DNA of 64,000 nt, from the NCBI GenBank assembly GCA_027924585.1, contig BSBM01000753.1, positions 23,270,501 to 23,334,500 of the forward strand. The letters run 5' to 3'. Every line of letters begins with the position of its first letter. Position 1 is the stretch's first letter. The notes beneath the pieces were generated by a model. That model was not told where the DNA came from and searched no databases. It saw only the letters and a program-made list of their open reading frames with translations. Shown here in pieces: positions 1 to 12,890 of the stretch. This DNA comes from Larix kaempferi (Eukaryota; Streptophyta; Pinopsida; Pinales; Pinaceae). The position numbers and the translations under genes were made by a program.

Positions 1-2290
1 AATTGCTTATTTCTTCATATGTTCTGTGTACACGCATATGATTCCATGTGCTCCTTTCCTTTCCCTATTTTCCATTGTCGCCCAATCGAAGCTCTTGAGA
101 ATTTAGCCACCCTTTAACTTTTTTGAAATGGAGGGGACAAGGAAGACCATTGTTTTCACTCTGAAACTGAGTGCTTCCCCAGGCAATTTCCACTGACCAT
201 GGTTGCAGCCTACGGGAAATAGGTGTGTGCACTGCGCCCCCCATCTTTACCAAATATCCTAGGGATTTGGGGAAGTTCCCACTCTGCCATCCTCCATGCA
301 TCTAGTTAATGAGTCAGATCAAGAAAACACACTTTGCATATAAAACTGTATTGCATGAGCCATTTCCCCCAATTGCTCAGTCGTCAAATCGACACCTTCC
401 TCTAGTACACGGTTTAAGATTCTTGGGATTTATTAATATGAAGATCACAGTTGTTACTACACTTACAATCCCAACTAGCTATCGAATTTCAATATGATTG
501 AGACTATGCAACAACAACTAGTGAAGGACAATGCTGAAAGCTGGCAATTTTCTTAGAATGCCCAGTGCCGACTCTTGCGTTCGACTGTAAGAACTAGGAC
601 AAAAATGTTTTTGTATTATTTATTTTTAGAGCAATAGTGCTACTTTACCTTTTGATTTTGTTTTCCTTATCGGCTGGCCCTGAATAGAACAAGAATTTCA
701 ACCATATAACAAGAAATTCAACCATTTACGCATCTCCTCTCTACTTGGTCTGCCTACGTTTTACTTATGCTTTAGAACCCATCCTCTACTCTTTCATACC
801 ACATAGTTAGTATGTATAATGAGATCTAGGGGGAGGGCTATAGGGAAGAAGCAGTCAGGGTCCTGAATCAACTATTGAGAACAAAAGATTCGTGGAATCG
901 GATAGTTCTCTTTGCTCAAACCATAACATAGCATGTAACATGTAAGGAGTGCTTAAACTTATTCTATCCCAAATACGTGTGGCATTCATAGTGTTGAATG
1001 AAAAATTAAAACATATATTGTTGTCATTGGCATTCAATTAGAGTGACAAAGAAACTTGCTATTGGTTTTCAATCTAATCCAACTTCTTTCTTGAACTGTT
1101 CTCTCTAATAGAATTGCGTGAAGGAGGATTATAAATGGCATAGGCAACGCAGTTGTTTGATAGAGGTGCATGAAAGTGAATTATGGTCCTCAATTCAAAG
1201 AAGTAAAAATAGTTACCATTCAGATTCTTTCCCTTCACCTTTTTTACTGCCTTTCTGCATACATCTCTATTGTTCACTAATTTAGCAACATATACAGACC
1301 AGACTCAACGTCCAATGTTTTTGGATTCTGAGACAATTTCTTCCTTTTTTGGCTTACATTATCAGTTTTTTCCTTTGTTAAGCAGGCTATATTTTATGTA
1401 GGCTAGATTTTATGTAAGCTAGAATTTATATCAGTTTGAATAACACTAGTGATTTACAAAGATTGAACTTTTCCAATAATAAGCATTGCGTTACTTTTAG
1501 AAGAGTTGAAGAACCCAATTCTTCATCGAGCTTGTATTGTTCGAAGCATCCTAGGAACCCATTTTAAGAGGTATTAAATATTATTATATTGATTAAAAGT
1601 TGGATTGGAATTGGGCTAGCAACCTAACTATAGCTGCACTAATGCAGAAAAAAAGATCTATAAAATTAGTTATGGCAATTCACACCGAACATCTGCAAAG
1701 TGGATTTTCTGTGTGTCTCCTAAGTTATGTTTCACTAATAAATTCCTCATGTTCAGGCATATCATGAAAGAGTAAAATAGTATTAATTTTGTCTATAAGG
1801 ATGAAAGTTGGATTGGAATGGGGTTAGCAAGTTAAATGTATTATTATACTGGAATTTTAAGAGGCAAGATCAATTTGGGAAAATGCTAAGATGGAAAAGG
1901 TAGCATAGTGGCCTAGAGATTGAGCTGCTAGATCAGGGAAAAATATGGTTGTGTTACATGACATATATAACATTCAGTGCCGCCATATCCACTGCAAAAT
2001 AAAGCCTCTCTACTTTACTACTTAAGTAAACAATGAAATTTTGATGTACTAGTACATTTTCAAATGAAAAGAATGACTTATTTTTACATGTCAGGATTGA
2101 AGGGTTCAATATCTAATAGCCCTTCAAAGTGAAATGGGACCCTGCCCTTCAAATTTGATCCCTGGCCCCCACGCCTCCATGCGTAAAAACCATGCAATAA
2201 TTCCCACATGTGGAAAGGATTTGACCGACATACGAATGGGTATAAGGACGGCCCCCTCACGTGACTTGTTTGTGAGGAAGTTTTAGACTG
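1..2290. other. Unassigned AT-rich DNA
   Basis: No coding stretch here resembles a known family. Short open frames on both strands have no domain-like composition. A sentence-length motif around AGTTGGATTGGAAT recurs near 1597 and 1804 in the same orientation, which suggests an old local duplication. Nothing else is supported. Confidence 0.6.
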
Positions 2291-3480
2291 CAATGAAGAT
2301 TTCCCGGTATGGTACGCTGCACACTTGGGATATGACAGGGTTCCGGGCGAATTTAGTGATTGAAACAGGTGGTGAGGATATTAGTTCGACCATTAAGGCA
2401 GTTACCAATCATGGATCTCTAGGATATCAGCTCGTACTCTTGGATCTCTACGATATCAGCTCGTACTCTTGGATTGATTGTATATTGCTACCAAATATCG
2501 TCCCCAAGCATTAAGGAAGTTGACGAGCCATGGGAGCTTCACGATGGCAGCTTTTGCTTTGGTTGTTTGTGAAGGAAGCTATGGAACAACTCGGTTGGCT
2601 TGGTTTCCCGCACGCGTGAGGTAAGTGGAAAGTTAGTCATGAACAACTGCATGCCGTGGAAGCGACCTAGAAGTATAGATCTTCAATATCGCCACAATAC
2701 TGCCCTCAGTCCGAGCTGACCTGGAATCGATTGAGAATGGTGTTTTGGCGTAGGTGGTTGAGAATGCACCCTCAGTGGAGCCTACCGAGATTGAGCAGTG
2801 GATTTAGGTCCCTGTCTCAACGCGGGTCCATTATGGGCTCTATGAAAAAACCGTTACCTTGTATTGGCTCATCAAGGTACTCTTGGGTAGCGTCCTGCTT
2901 GACCGCGAGGAAAACAAAGGGCTGAGGACATTCCTATTTCATTTTGGAAGGAACTGTAACAGAACACTCATCTACTTCATATGGATATAGATGTTATCAG
3001 GAAGGAGCTTGAAATCCCTTACCTCCCTCGAATGGGAGTGTTTTCTCCCGTTAAAGCTGTTGCAGATTATGCATATGATGGGTTTCGTGACATCGTCGAA
3101 GATAAAGGTTGGTACGAGGTGTCTCCACCCTTGACCGACTCTCAGGTTCCACAGTCGTTCTGTGTTGTCTCTTTGTTTACTAGTATTTTTCCTTATGTTT
3201 TGGTTACCCTGGGCCTAACAATTCTGATAGTTTTGAAGGATATTATTTGGCTTTTAAGTTCTGTCTTTCTGGTCAGTAGTGGAAGTATAGTGTCAATGTG
3301 GTCTATAGTGCTTGTACACCATGTTTTCACCTTTGGGAGAGGGGTCTAGGGTTTTCTGTTTAATTCTTAGACTTTGTTATGATGGATCTGACAAGCCCTG
3401 AAGAAATTTAGGCTGGTGGATGTTGTATTTTGTACATTGTTTAATATAATATATTAGATTTATTTAAAAAAAAAGTGTGA
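2290..3480 (+). other. Possible retroposed or degraded transcript, unidentified
   Basis: This stretch has a less AT-biased composition than its surroundings and several interrupted open frames, the longest at 2981-3349 (122 codons, with a hydrophobic C-terminal half). I do not recognise the product. It ends in a 3'-UTR-like tail with TGTACATTG and AATATAATATA signals followed by a run of nine A (3466-3474). That is what a processed transcript or a LINE 3' end would look like. No target-site duplication was identified, so this is a weak inference. Confidence 0.25.
2413..2470 (+). repeat. 29-bp tandem duplication
   Basis: Two adjacent 29-bp units start at 2413 and 2442. They differ at about one base (AGGATATCAG against ACGATATCAG) and a few bases of a third copy follow. 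The near identity implies a recent slippage duplication. It lies within a short open frame (2293-2514) and changes that frame's phase, so it is unlikely to be under coding constraint. Confidence 0.85.
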
Positions 3481-4960
3481 TTTGTTTAGGAAACCTAGTC
3501 TAGTTATGGATAATCAAATGCACCAATTCATATTTTAATTTTAATATCTCTATGTCTCTCTATATATGTATATGTGTGTGTGGCAAATTTTAATATGCAT
3601 TGGTGTACTCCTATGTTTTGGTGACATTTTAGGATTTTAAATAAATGATCATGACAATATGATGTGTATTCACATGCCTCAATGCATCTCTACACAAATA
3701 AATGCACTAGTTAATTTTTGAATTTAAAAGAAAATAAAAAATATTACCAGATGTTTTATCTTATTTTGATGTTCACCGACTTATGATGCATCAATGTGGT
3801 AATATTTTCCAAACACATAATTTAAGTTTGGAAAAATCTAAATGCCAATGCACCATTTATTAAGGAGCACTTGTGTGTGTCATTCCCATCGAACACATTA
3901 TCATTTTTAGAGTTAATAATAATAATAAATCATATTTTATTCTCAAATCTTTGAAATTGACTTCATGAATTATGCATCGTAGCACCATAGTGCACTTGTA
4001 TGTTTCAAATGCACTAGTGAGAATTTGTTTAAATTTAAAATAAATGGGTTTATATTTTCATAGATGGGGTACAAAGACATTCAATGGATTTTAATATTTG
4101 ATGCATTGGCATGCCAACTTTTGATGTCAACTTTTGGATCAGCTTGGTGTTTTGGTTCAACTTAAGAGCACTGGAGAAAAGAAAAATCTATGCTAAAACC
4201 TTCAGCTACTCACTTTGATTAGAAATAGACAAGTGAGACATTTTTTTGGGAGTTTCTAGTAAAAACTTTGTTATAAATTGTTTTCTTTGTAGTTGTTTGT
4301 GTGTGTCTTGTAAGGTAGCTCGAGATATTATCTCAATTGGTTGTTTCCAATGTTGTTGGGAATTTGGCCATTTTTGTGCCATTAGGTGCATAGTTAGGAT
4401 GTCTTTTGGGAATGTGCATTAGTCTATATCAACACAATTACTAGGAATTCCATCAATGGATGTGGACAAAATCCTTTTTGTTTCCTCACAATGTTTTCCT
4501 GAATGAAAATATATTATCCTAATGAGTTCGATTGATATTATCCTAATGAGTTCTCTCAATCGATTAAGCCTTCTATCTAAGGTAAGTTGTTAATGGGGAG
4601 ACATAGGTCAAAAGTTCAAATTTGGTTAAGTCACTTAGGGCTACCATTTTCTATTATGATTATGATTGGTATTTGACCCACCCTACATTTCGATTTGTAA
4701 GGATGATAAGGGGAATATAAATTTTCCTTAAAATTATATGTCTATGTCAATGTTGAGGGTAGTTCTGCATCATATGTGGATGGATTTTTGACTATGGTAG
4801 TGCTTATAATATCACCTTTTTTTGATAAGAATATTTGGAATATATATTGAATTCAATTTCTATGTCACGTGGAATGAATAAAAAATGGGTTAGATGAAGA
4901 TATAGTATTTATTCTCCTCCTCTTCGAGTTTAGGCCTTTTTATTATTTTTTATATATAGA
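3481..4960. other. Unassigned AT-rich DNA
   Basis: Low-complexity AT-rich sequence without recognisable genes. Short open frames (for example the minus frame at 4206-4391) have no family signature. A short repeat of ATATTATCCTAATGAGTTC occurs twice near 4509 and 4537. Confidence 0.55.
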
Positions 4961-5058
4961 AATGGAAAGAATTTCTATATATAAATATTTCATATATGTA
5001 TTAGTAATAAATGGAAAGAATTTCTATATATAAATATTTCATCTATGTATTAGTAATT
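4961..5058 (+). repeat. 49-bp tandem duplication
   Basis: Two nearly identical 49-bp units start at 4961 and 5010, each running from AATGGAAAGAATTTC through TGTATTAGTAAT. They differ at about one base (CATATATG against CATCTATG). The unit contains a hairpin-prone AT core. It abuts the Ty3/gypsy protease fragment on its right. Confidence 0.85.
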
Positions 5059-5125
5059 ATAAGAGTCGGAGGCAGAGGAGCGCCTTTTCCACTCACAGAT
5101 GTGGGTGAAGGGAATTCCCCTACAC

Positions 5126-5313
5126 TTTGTTGTGGACAGCAACAGCTAGAAGAACCTGATCTGAGCAAAAGTCATCAAGAGATTGGAGCTACCAATGACA
5201 CCATACCCACAACCATACACCATTGGATGGCTAAGCCAAGAACGAGAGATCCACGTCAGTCACCAATGTCGCCTACCATATGGCATCAAGCCCTTCAAAG
5301 ATGAGGTAGTAAT
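5126..5313 (+). pseudogene. Ty3/gypsy aspartic protease fragment
   Basis: Read in the frame starting at 5126, this gives a retropepsin-like segment. A VVDSNS motif stands where the catalytic (V)DSGS would be. It is followed by a basic-hydrophobic linker and the block PYPQPYTIGWL that is typical of plant chromovirus-type Ty3/gypsy proteases before their LLGRPW region. Two stops fall just after the catalytic motif and the Gly of DSG is replaced by Asn, so it cannot be functional. No gag, RT or LTR is attached, so it is an isolated relic. Family assignment rests on recognition of the pattern, not on a search. Confidence 0.6.
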
Positions 5314-5799
5314 ACATAAAAATGATAAGTTATTATCCTCCTTAGATGCAAGTAGGTTAATAGGTTAATGGACTAAGACTCAAAGTTATCGGGTAAAGGT
5401 GTAATTCCACTCCTTTACAAACCACAAATGAATCATTTTAGGTGGTATGATTTATTGATCAGTTAACCCACATTCATGGATAAAATTTAGTGATGTTTTT
5501 CCTTACTCATAATTGAAAATTAAGTTATGATAAATTTGATCACCTTTGAAAAAAAATGAAAAATAAAATAATAATAAAAAAACAAGGAAAAAAAACACAA
5601 ACTATACAAACAAATTTCTTTTTTCTTTTCTCAAATAACAATTCAAAAATTTAAAAATATTAATAAACAGGAGAATTCATTAACCTTACTAATTAATCAT
5701 AAAACAACCAAAAATTCATTCATATTAAAAATGAAGCATAGAAGACTAAATGTTTTAGAAAGTAAAAATCATTCACTTTAACAACTATATGTACATAAT

Positions 5800-7920
5800 G
5801 CCAACTATATATGCATAAAAAGGGTGTAGGTGGGAGTGGGGGTAAATAATGGGAAAACATAATGACAACTATACATGCATAAAGATGTTGTAGGTATAAA
5901 GAGGGTGTAGGTGGGAGTGAGGGTAAATATTGGGAAAACTTATAACAACTATATATGCATAATAAAGGTGTAGGTGAGAGTAAGGGTAAATAATGAAAAA
6001 AACTTATTATAAAGATGGAGATAGGGGAATATATTAGATTTTTACTAATACTTATTCTCATCCTTATTAGGATGGCTTTTGAAAGAGATTTTGAGATAAA
6101 TTTAATATTTTTTATCCACTGTCTCTTCTCACCTCCACCTTCATTTCTTCCCACCTCCACCCTCATTAATGTTATGGTGATGATGGGGTGGGAAAATATA
6201 TTGATTTAAAACTAATAATTTTTCCTTTATATCTCCTCCAAACCCCAACTTCATTATGATAGTTTCTTAAATTTCTTACCCAACTACTACCATTATTATG
6301 AGGGTTGGGTTGGTGGGAGATATTGGGTAAAAATTATTAAGTTTTTCCATTATAACCATCCAAACTCCCACTTTCATTATAAACAAGGTGGGGGATATAA
6401 TGTGGAAAACTTATAATGAGAGTGGGGGGTTGGGGTGAAGGGGAATACCTCACCCTCATTATGATGATGGTGGAGGAAGATATTGGGAAAATTCATAATG
6501 ATAATGAGGGTATATATTAAGGAAACATTGATCATTTTTCTCTAATGTGTTATTAACCCCCACCCCCATTCCCATTGGGGGTGGGGGGAATACCTCACCT
6601 TCATTATGATGATGGTGGAGGAATATATTGGGAAAATTCATAAGTATAATGAGGATATATATTAAGGAAACATTGATCATTTTTCTCTAATGTGTTATGA
6701 AAATCTTATTAAGTTTTAAGCAATATTTCTCCCCACCCCATTCAAATTGTGGAAAACTTCATAATGAGGGTTGGGTTGGGAGGATATATTATGGAAAAAT
6801 TAATAAACATTTATAATGAGGGTGGGAATATGGAAGGCATTGGGAAAATCACAAGTGTGGTGTAGGGGGGAGATATCTATCCCAAGCCCTACCTTCATTA
6901 TGAATTTTTCCCCAATAATGATGGGGTGGGGAGTTATACTTTGGAAAAATTAAAATGTTTTCCCTAGTATATGGTGGATGTAATTATTGAGGAAAACATA
7001 ATAATTTTTCTCCAATATCTCCCCCACTCCCACACCCATCCTCATTATGAATTTTTCTCCAATAAGGGTGGGGTAGGGTAGGGAAATATATTGGGGAAAA
7101 TGATATATTTTTCATGAATTGGGGGATATATTAAGGAAAATATAATAAATTTTCCTACTATAATTTATTCCCAAATATATATCCCCATCCCACCCTCATA
7201 ATAAGGTTAGGGGATATCCCCCACCACCATTATGATATCTTCCCAAATATCTCCCCCAACCCCACCATCATTTTAAATTTTCCACAATATATCTTCTCAC
7301 CACCATTATAATGAAGGAGAGAGGATGTGAGGAGATAGTAGGGAAACTTAATAATATTTATCCAATACATGCCCCCACTCCCATCATCATTATGAGAGTG
7401 TGGGTAGGAGAATATATTTGGGAAACATTATTATGAGGGTGTAGGTGGGGGAATATATTTGGGATAAAATATTATAATGAGGGTGAGGGTAGGGAAGACA
7501 TGGGGAAGACATAATAAGTTTTATCAAATATCTTCCCCCACCCTTATATTTATAATTAGGGTGTGGGTATGGGGATATATTTGGGGAACATTATTATGAT
7601 GATGGAAGTAAGAAAGATATAATGGGGTAACACATAATGAGGGTGGGGGTAGAGAGATATTGGGGAAGAAATAATAAGTATTATTAAATATATTCCCCAC
7701 CCTCATATTTATAATTAGGGTGTGGGTAGGGGAATATATTTGGACAACATTATTATGAAGATGTAGGTGAGGGGATATATTTGGAAAAATCATTATAATG
7801 AAAGTATGGGTGGGGGAAGGGAATGTGGTAACATATAATGAGGGTGGGGGTAGGGGAGATAATTGGGAATACATAATAAGTTTTATCAAATATATCCCCC
7901 CACATTCATATTTATAATTA
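5800..7920. repeat. Degenerate G-rich/C-rich minisatellite
   Basis: About 2.1 kb is built from variants of a module like AATGAGGGTGGGGG followed by an AT block such as GATATATTGGGAAAA. Copies occur in both orientations: G-rich on the plus strand and C-rich (CCCCACCCTCATTAT) elsewhere. Spacing is irregular, so it is not a clean tandem array. Open frames here (for example minus 7524-7889) are repeat translations rich in Pro, Thr and His and should not be called genes. The runs of three to six G could support quadruplex structures. Confidence 0.75.
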
Positions 7921-7959
7921 TAATTTTTTTTTTGAATCTCTCTTCCCTTTTAGTGCAGC

Positions 7960-8465
7960 ATTATTGCTAATTTTGGCGCCGTGCGCACAGAGTTATGCTT
8001 AACTTTGCCGCTGTGCGCATCGCAAAAATTATCGTTGATTCTATCGCCATAGCGCGTCGCAAAAATTAACGTTAATTCTGCCGCTGCAGCGCGTCGCAAA
8101 ACTTAGTGCTAACTCTGTCGCTAGTGCCGCGCGAAACTTAGCGCTAACTCTATCGCCAGCGCCATGCGAAACTTAGTGCTAACTCTGCCGCCAGCGCCGC
8201 GCAAAAATTAGCGCTAACTCTGACACCAGCACTGCACAAAACTTAGCACTAACTCTACCGCCGGCACCACACAAAAATTAGCGCTAACTCTGCCGCCAGC
8301 GCTGCGCAAAAATTAGTGCTAACTCTGCCACCAGCGCTGCGCGAAACTTAGCACTAACTCTGCCGCCAGCGCCGCGCAAAACTTAACGCTAACTCTGCCG
8401 CCAGCGCCACACAAAAATTAACGCTAACTCTACCGCCAATGCAGCGCATAAATTAACGCTAAAAT
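7960..8465 (+). repeat. 35-bp GC-rich tandem array, about 14 units
   Basis: From 8111 to 8460 ten units follow one another at exactly 35 bp (starts 8111, 8146, 8181, 8216, 8251, 8286, 8321, 8356, 8391, 8426). About four longer, more diverged units (34-38 bp) precede them. A unit reads approximately AACTCTGCCGCCAGCGCC then GCGCAAAAATTAGCGCT. Differences between units cluster at CpG sites that become TpG or CpA (for example GCGC to GCAC), the pattern expected from deamination of methylated cytosine. There are no unique spacers. GC content is far above the flanks. Confidence 0.92.
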
Positions 8466-8856
8466 CGCCGACAGAGCCTTTAGCAGAACTCATAAATACT
8501 TAGAAAAATTGTAAATTTTCACAGACAGACATAAATTTTCACAGATAGTTAGAAAATTTTCTTGAATGTGCCCTTCATTCTTTACAGAGGTGAGTTACTA
8601 CAGATCAAACTTGCACAAAAATAGTAAGAGAATGCCAGGAACTTTCATCTCTAAAAAGGGATTTTCTTTTCATTTCAAATTCAACAATCCAACCAATGGA
8701 TTCACAATTAATCTGCAAGCATCCAACAAGCATGGGCAAGGAGAACTCATGAGAATAAGAGCATAATTCACAAGCTTTCCTCACTTCCGAAAACCATTAA
8801 TCGGCCACATAAATGTTTTTTCATTGTAATTAACAAATATCATTAAGATATGGGGC
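8466..8856 (+). other. Spacer between 35-bp array and tentative LTR
   Basis: AT-rich sequence with a short repeated phrase (AAATTTTCACAGA, near 8514 and 8533). It ends in a purine-rich stretch AAGATATGGGGC immediately before the TGTAAC start of the tentative LTR, which could be a polypurine tract. A 66-codon frame at 8566-8766 has no recognisable product. Confidence 0.3.
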
Positions 8857-10843
8857 TGTAACAACCAACTATTCGGGCTTTCAATCATGAAATTAACACA
8901 TAGAAACTCATTTCCAGCCATGCTCAACATTCAATTTCATGCATTCAAAACATCATGGACATCCAAGGGACAAGGAGTCATAATTAATCAAGGCCTCAAG
9001 CACATGATGTGTTATCTCATATGCACAGCAATTAACTACAAACAATAACCAATACACAACATCATGCCCTCTGCACAACACACACAATCATATTTTTCTA
9101 ATCTGCAATGTGGATGCCGACCCAACAACCGTAGTGTTGAACCTTAAGCTTCGATAACACTCTATAATTTCCCCTTCCATCAATCCGGAGAAAGGAAGGA
9201 AATGCTAACCAAACTACCGGGTTTATTGAGAATCTCAGCCTCATTCATTACTAAGAAATGCATGGATAATTAAAACTTCTGTGTGTAAGTTCAAATTAAC
9301 TAAGAACAGTGGAATTAACTCCTATTTGCACACTCACAAATAGCAATGCATAACATATATATCATAGGAGAGGATAAAATCAACATATAGAGACCCAATC
9401 TCATTCGAATGCCCTGCATAGATCTCATATTAGGATAATCATTTCATCTCATTAAACATGGACCATTTACATATTGTAGAACAAAAAATGCATATAATTT
9501 ATAACACAGCAGAATAACCATAATAACGCACATTTAGAAGGAGATACATCAGCCTATTTCTTTCAGGCAGAATAGTGAAACAATCACAGAATAATCAATC
9601 TCATTCTCATGTTATGCACAGGTTTCATGCCTACTAATTTAAGAGAATCATTTCATCCAAGTAACATGAGTAATTTAACATACAGGACAAACCACAAAAT
9701 GAACATCATTCAAACCACAGAGAATACTTATCTTTGAGAGGAAGCTGTCCAACAACTGGATATGTGAGAGCAACGTTCCACCCAACCATATATCTATGTC
9801 CATCCTCTATTCTTTCAGCTGAGAGATCACCCCTGAGCTAGGCTCTGCATCCACTAAGGAGGAACTAGACAGGCTCACTCACAGCCATGGGTTCACTCAA
9901 ATGGTCATGCTAAGCCAACACACAGTTGGGTTTATCAAGCATGCAAATAGAAGAGGAGGAGGGTGATAAGCCAATGAACTCAAACACAGAGCCACAGATA
10001 TCTCAGGATAAATTCAAGCAATCCAATCCTCTGTTCCAACATCCACACTTAGATTTCTCACCATTCTGTCAACGAATAACTCAAATCCATCACTGGTTTG
10101 TTGGGCTACAAAAACTGGGTTTTTCTATGGATTTTGGGGTAGCTAATACTCCCAAATTTGCCCCAATGTTCATACCTATGGATCCCCCATTGGATTTCAC
10201 TGTCAAATACCAAATCTGGGCATTTTTGGCTCTTCAAAACGTGGGTTCTTGCACAGTTGCGATTTCTGGCTTTTCACACTGCTGGGAATTCGTTTTGGAT
10301 GGAAAATGATGCTGGTGACTTCCACACTGGAATGGGGATGAGGAAGAAGCAATCCCCATGAGGTAGAGTGACTTGTGGTACAAGAAAACAAATTCCATAC
10401 TCTGCCATACGAATTTCTGGGCTGCCCATGCTCCATTAAAGCCATGGACTCTTTTCTTCAACCACTTCCTTACAACAAAATTAAATGTCAGCAAGGAAAG
10501 TCAAATGGGTTCTCAAGGTGACATATGGCAGCCTATGGTTCAATCCCAAAACCCCCTTACCACTCCCTAGTGGATACACATGGCCCCTTCTCATTCGTTG
10601 CCTCCATAGCTAGTTTTAGTATTTTATTGCTTGATGTTTATTTACGTCATTTTTACAATGTTCCATGGCTAAATAGCACATGGGTAACATAACGTCCAAT
10701 GCTTTGCCATTTTAAATAAAATACGAACATACACTAGCGGGACCTTGGCCTTGAGCTCCACGCTAGGTAAACATACATCACATGTATACAATATTTACAT
10801 TGAAAACTAATATATATCCTAAGGGTCAAAATGGGGTATTACA
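8857..10843 (+). mobile_element. Tentative LTR, about 2.0 kb, unassigned
   Basis: The segment begins TGTAACAACC and ends GGGGTATTACA, matching the TG...CA ends and TGTAATACCC-like termini common in plant LTRs. A purine-rich stretch precedes the left end. No partner LTR, primer-binding site or matching 5-bp flanks were found (GGGGC left, CATGC right), so this may be a relic or a coincidence. Overlapping open frames at 9926-10570 (for example 9926-10309, 127 codons) have no family signature. They are treated as LTR-internal noise. Confidence 0.3.
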
Positions 10844-12885
10844 CATGCAACATTTTGGATAATCTTGCAATAAGGCATCATCAACATATAACATGCATCC
10901 CACCAAAGACTTCCTCATCAGATCCAAAAAATCAACATGAGTCCAAAAATTCCCAAAGACAGTCAAAATCAGAAGCAACTTGCTTACTCCTATGATAGAA
11001 TGCACTACATCGCATATTATTAGTTATGTTCCCACGCTACCAGTGTGGATTATCCCTCGAAATCCACGTGACTGTCACAAATGGAGGGATCTCAAATACC
11101 AGCCACACATTGAAGGCTCATGAAGGCCCCCACCAACAATAAATCGAATTGGTCTCTTCAGGCATTGAATAGTCCCCTTTGCGTACCTTGGGACTAGTTC
11201 ATGAGGTGATGGGGTTCACATTTGGATCTAGATATCTCTTGGTTTCCTCTTAGCCTGTAAAAGGAAGCCATGGGCATGCATCTAGTAAAAAGAAATTAGA
11301 GAAAGGTTATGTTTCTAGAATTGTTTTGGAACTTATTGCACCTCTTCCCATACCTCCCGAGCATTCTTCAATCTCCCTTGCCACCTTTCTTCAAGGGGCA
11401 AGTGTTTCTCCCATTTCTCCCTCTCAAGTTCTCTAGCATTTAGTGTGGAAGAAAAGAACCTCGTTAAGGGAGATTGTTGGCTTCCTTTTGAAGCCCACAC
11501 ATCCTAAGTGACACTTCTTGTAATGAGAATGACCGTTGGCCAATTTAAATTGGTTCTTGCATTTTCTCTTTGTTGTGGTTTGCATCCTCTCACCCCTCTT
11601 TGTTTTTATTTCAAGTTGTTTGAAGATTTTTATTTTTTATTTTTCTTTGAATCACTAACAAAGGCTTGCAGGATCAATTTCGGATCAATCACATTTGATT
11701 TTTGTACTACAATACTAGGCCTTGTTGACAACCTCAAAGGTGTAACACCAAGTGGGAAGTGTTGCATTACTCTTGTGCATATTTTTCCACAACAGTTACC
11801 TCCGGCGTAGTCTTCATATTTTATGCCATTGTGATACTTATCTCCTAGAAAAGAAGATTATATGGTGTATGTTGACCATACGATGAGATCTTGACTTCAC
11901 ACATCAAGGGGAAATTTGTTAACACTTAAAATTTTTCCATTGGTCATGTCATTAACCTAGTCACCTACATACACCATCATCCCAACTCATTTACAGATCA
12001 TTCCACCCATTGTGCCTTGACAAGACTTTGAAAAAGACAAAAATCTAAGTTAGTCACAAAAGGGGCCACCTTAAGTTCGATTCACTCATATTCCTAGGAA
12101 ATGAGCTACCCGAATCACACAAAAATCCTCAAAATGAGTGACCCAAATCGCACAAAACCTCAAAAAAAGCACAACTTGGATTTCGACATAACTTTTGGTT
12201 GTTTCCTACTTTTCCCTAGCAAAAGCACAAAACTTGGGCATGAAGTCTAACTTGGCATAAATGATGGAGAGGGTTTGGGATGGAAAAAGATGCCACAATC
12301 ATTATTCCCAAAGCCATGCACTGAGCCTATAAATGAATCCTCAAGGCCCCCCATTCAACAATATTTCTCCATTCATTGCTCAAGTTGTCACTCTGCACAA
12401 ACTTCCTTGAGATTGGAGCTAACCTCTTTTGTTCATATCTCACCTTGCTGGAGATCGCTATCATGATGTATGGGTAGAGAATCATAGAATGCTAGGAGAC
12501 CCAACAGACTCTCCCTTGGACATTTGCAAGGGCCCCTTCCACTGCTTCTTAAGAAGTGATTCGACTTCTTATAATTCAATACAAAATTCTTTGATTCTTC
12601 AAATGCTTTTGTCATATGAATGTTGTTTGTCAAAGAATGTATTTGACATGTTTGTTTAGATTTTTTTAAAGACAGTTTAGTTTAGTTTTGCTTGCATGTT
12701 TAGATTAGTTTTAATCTTTATGTTTTGTTTTTTATGTTTTTCCTTTGAAACTATAATAAGGTCTGCATAACCCTCAGTAGGTGCTATTTTGCACGGGCTG
12801 GTGTGAAAGCGCTAGTAGTTCTACTTATTATTCTATAGCTTCAATTGCTTAACATGCAACTACTATGGTTGCTTTTATCTCAACT
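10844..12885. other. Unassigned DNA
   Basis: About 2 kb without recognisable coding or structural features. The longest frame (11508-11810, 100 codons) is hydrophobic and Phe-rich, consistent with translated T-rich DNA. Frames at 12275-12659 overlap each other on both strands without any domain-like pattern. Confidence 0.5.
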
Positions 12886-12890
12886 ACTCT

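Noticed and set aside
2981-3349. 122-codon frame as an intact gene
   Set aside because: The first half looks protein-like but the second is a T-rich hydrophobic translation. No family recognised and no promoter seen. Kept only as part of an uncertain retroposed segment.
5720-7889. Minus-strand frames in the G-rich region as genes
   Set aside because: Translations are simple repeats of Pro, Thr, His and Ile that follow the minisatellite. No domain is present.
7960-8465. CRISPR array
   Set aside because: The 35-bp units are contiguous with no spacers and vary along their whole length. The context is plant-like.
9926-10570. Cluster of overlapping frames as a gene
   Set aside because: Frames overlap on both strands with no family signature and lie within a tentative LTR.
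8857-10843. Firm assignment as a solo LTR
   Set aside because: Flanking pentamers differ (GGGGC, CATGC) and no partner was found. Reported only as tentative.
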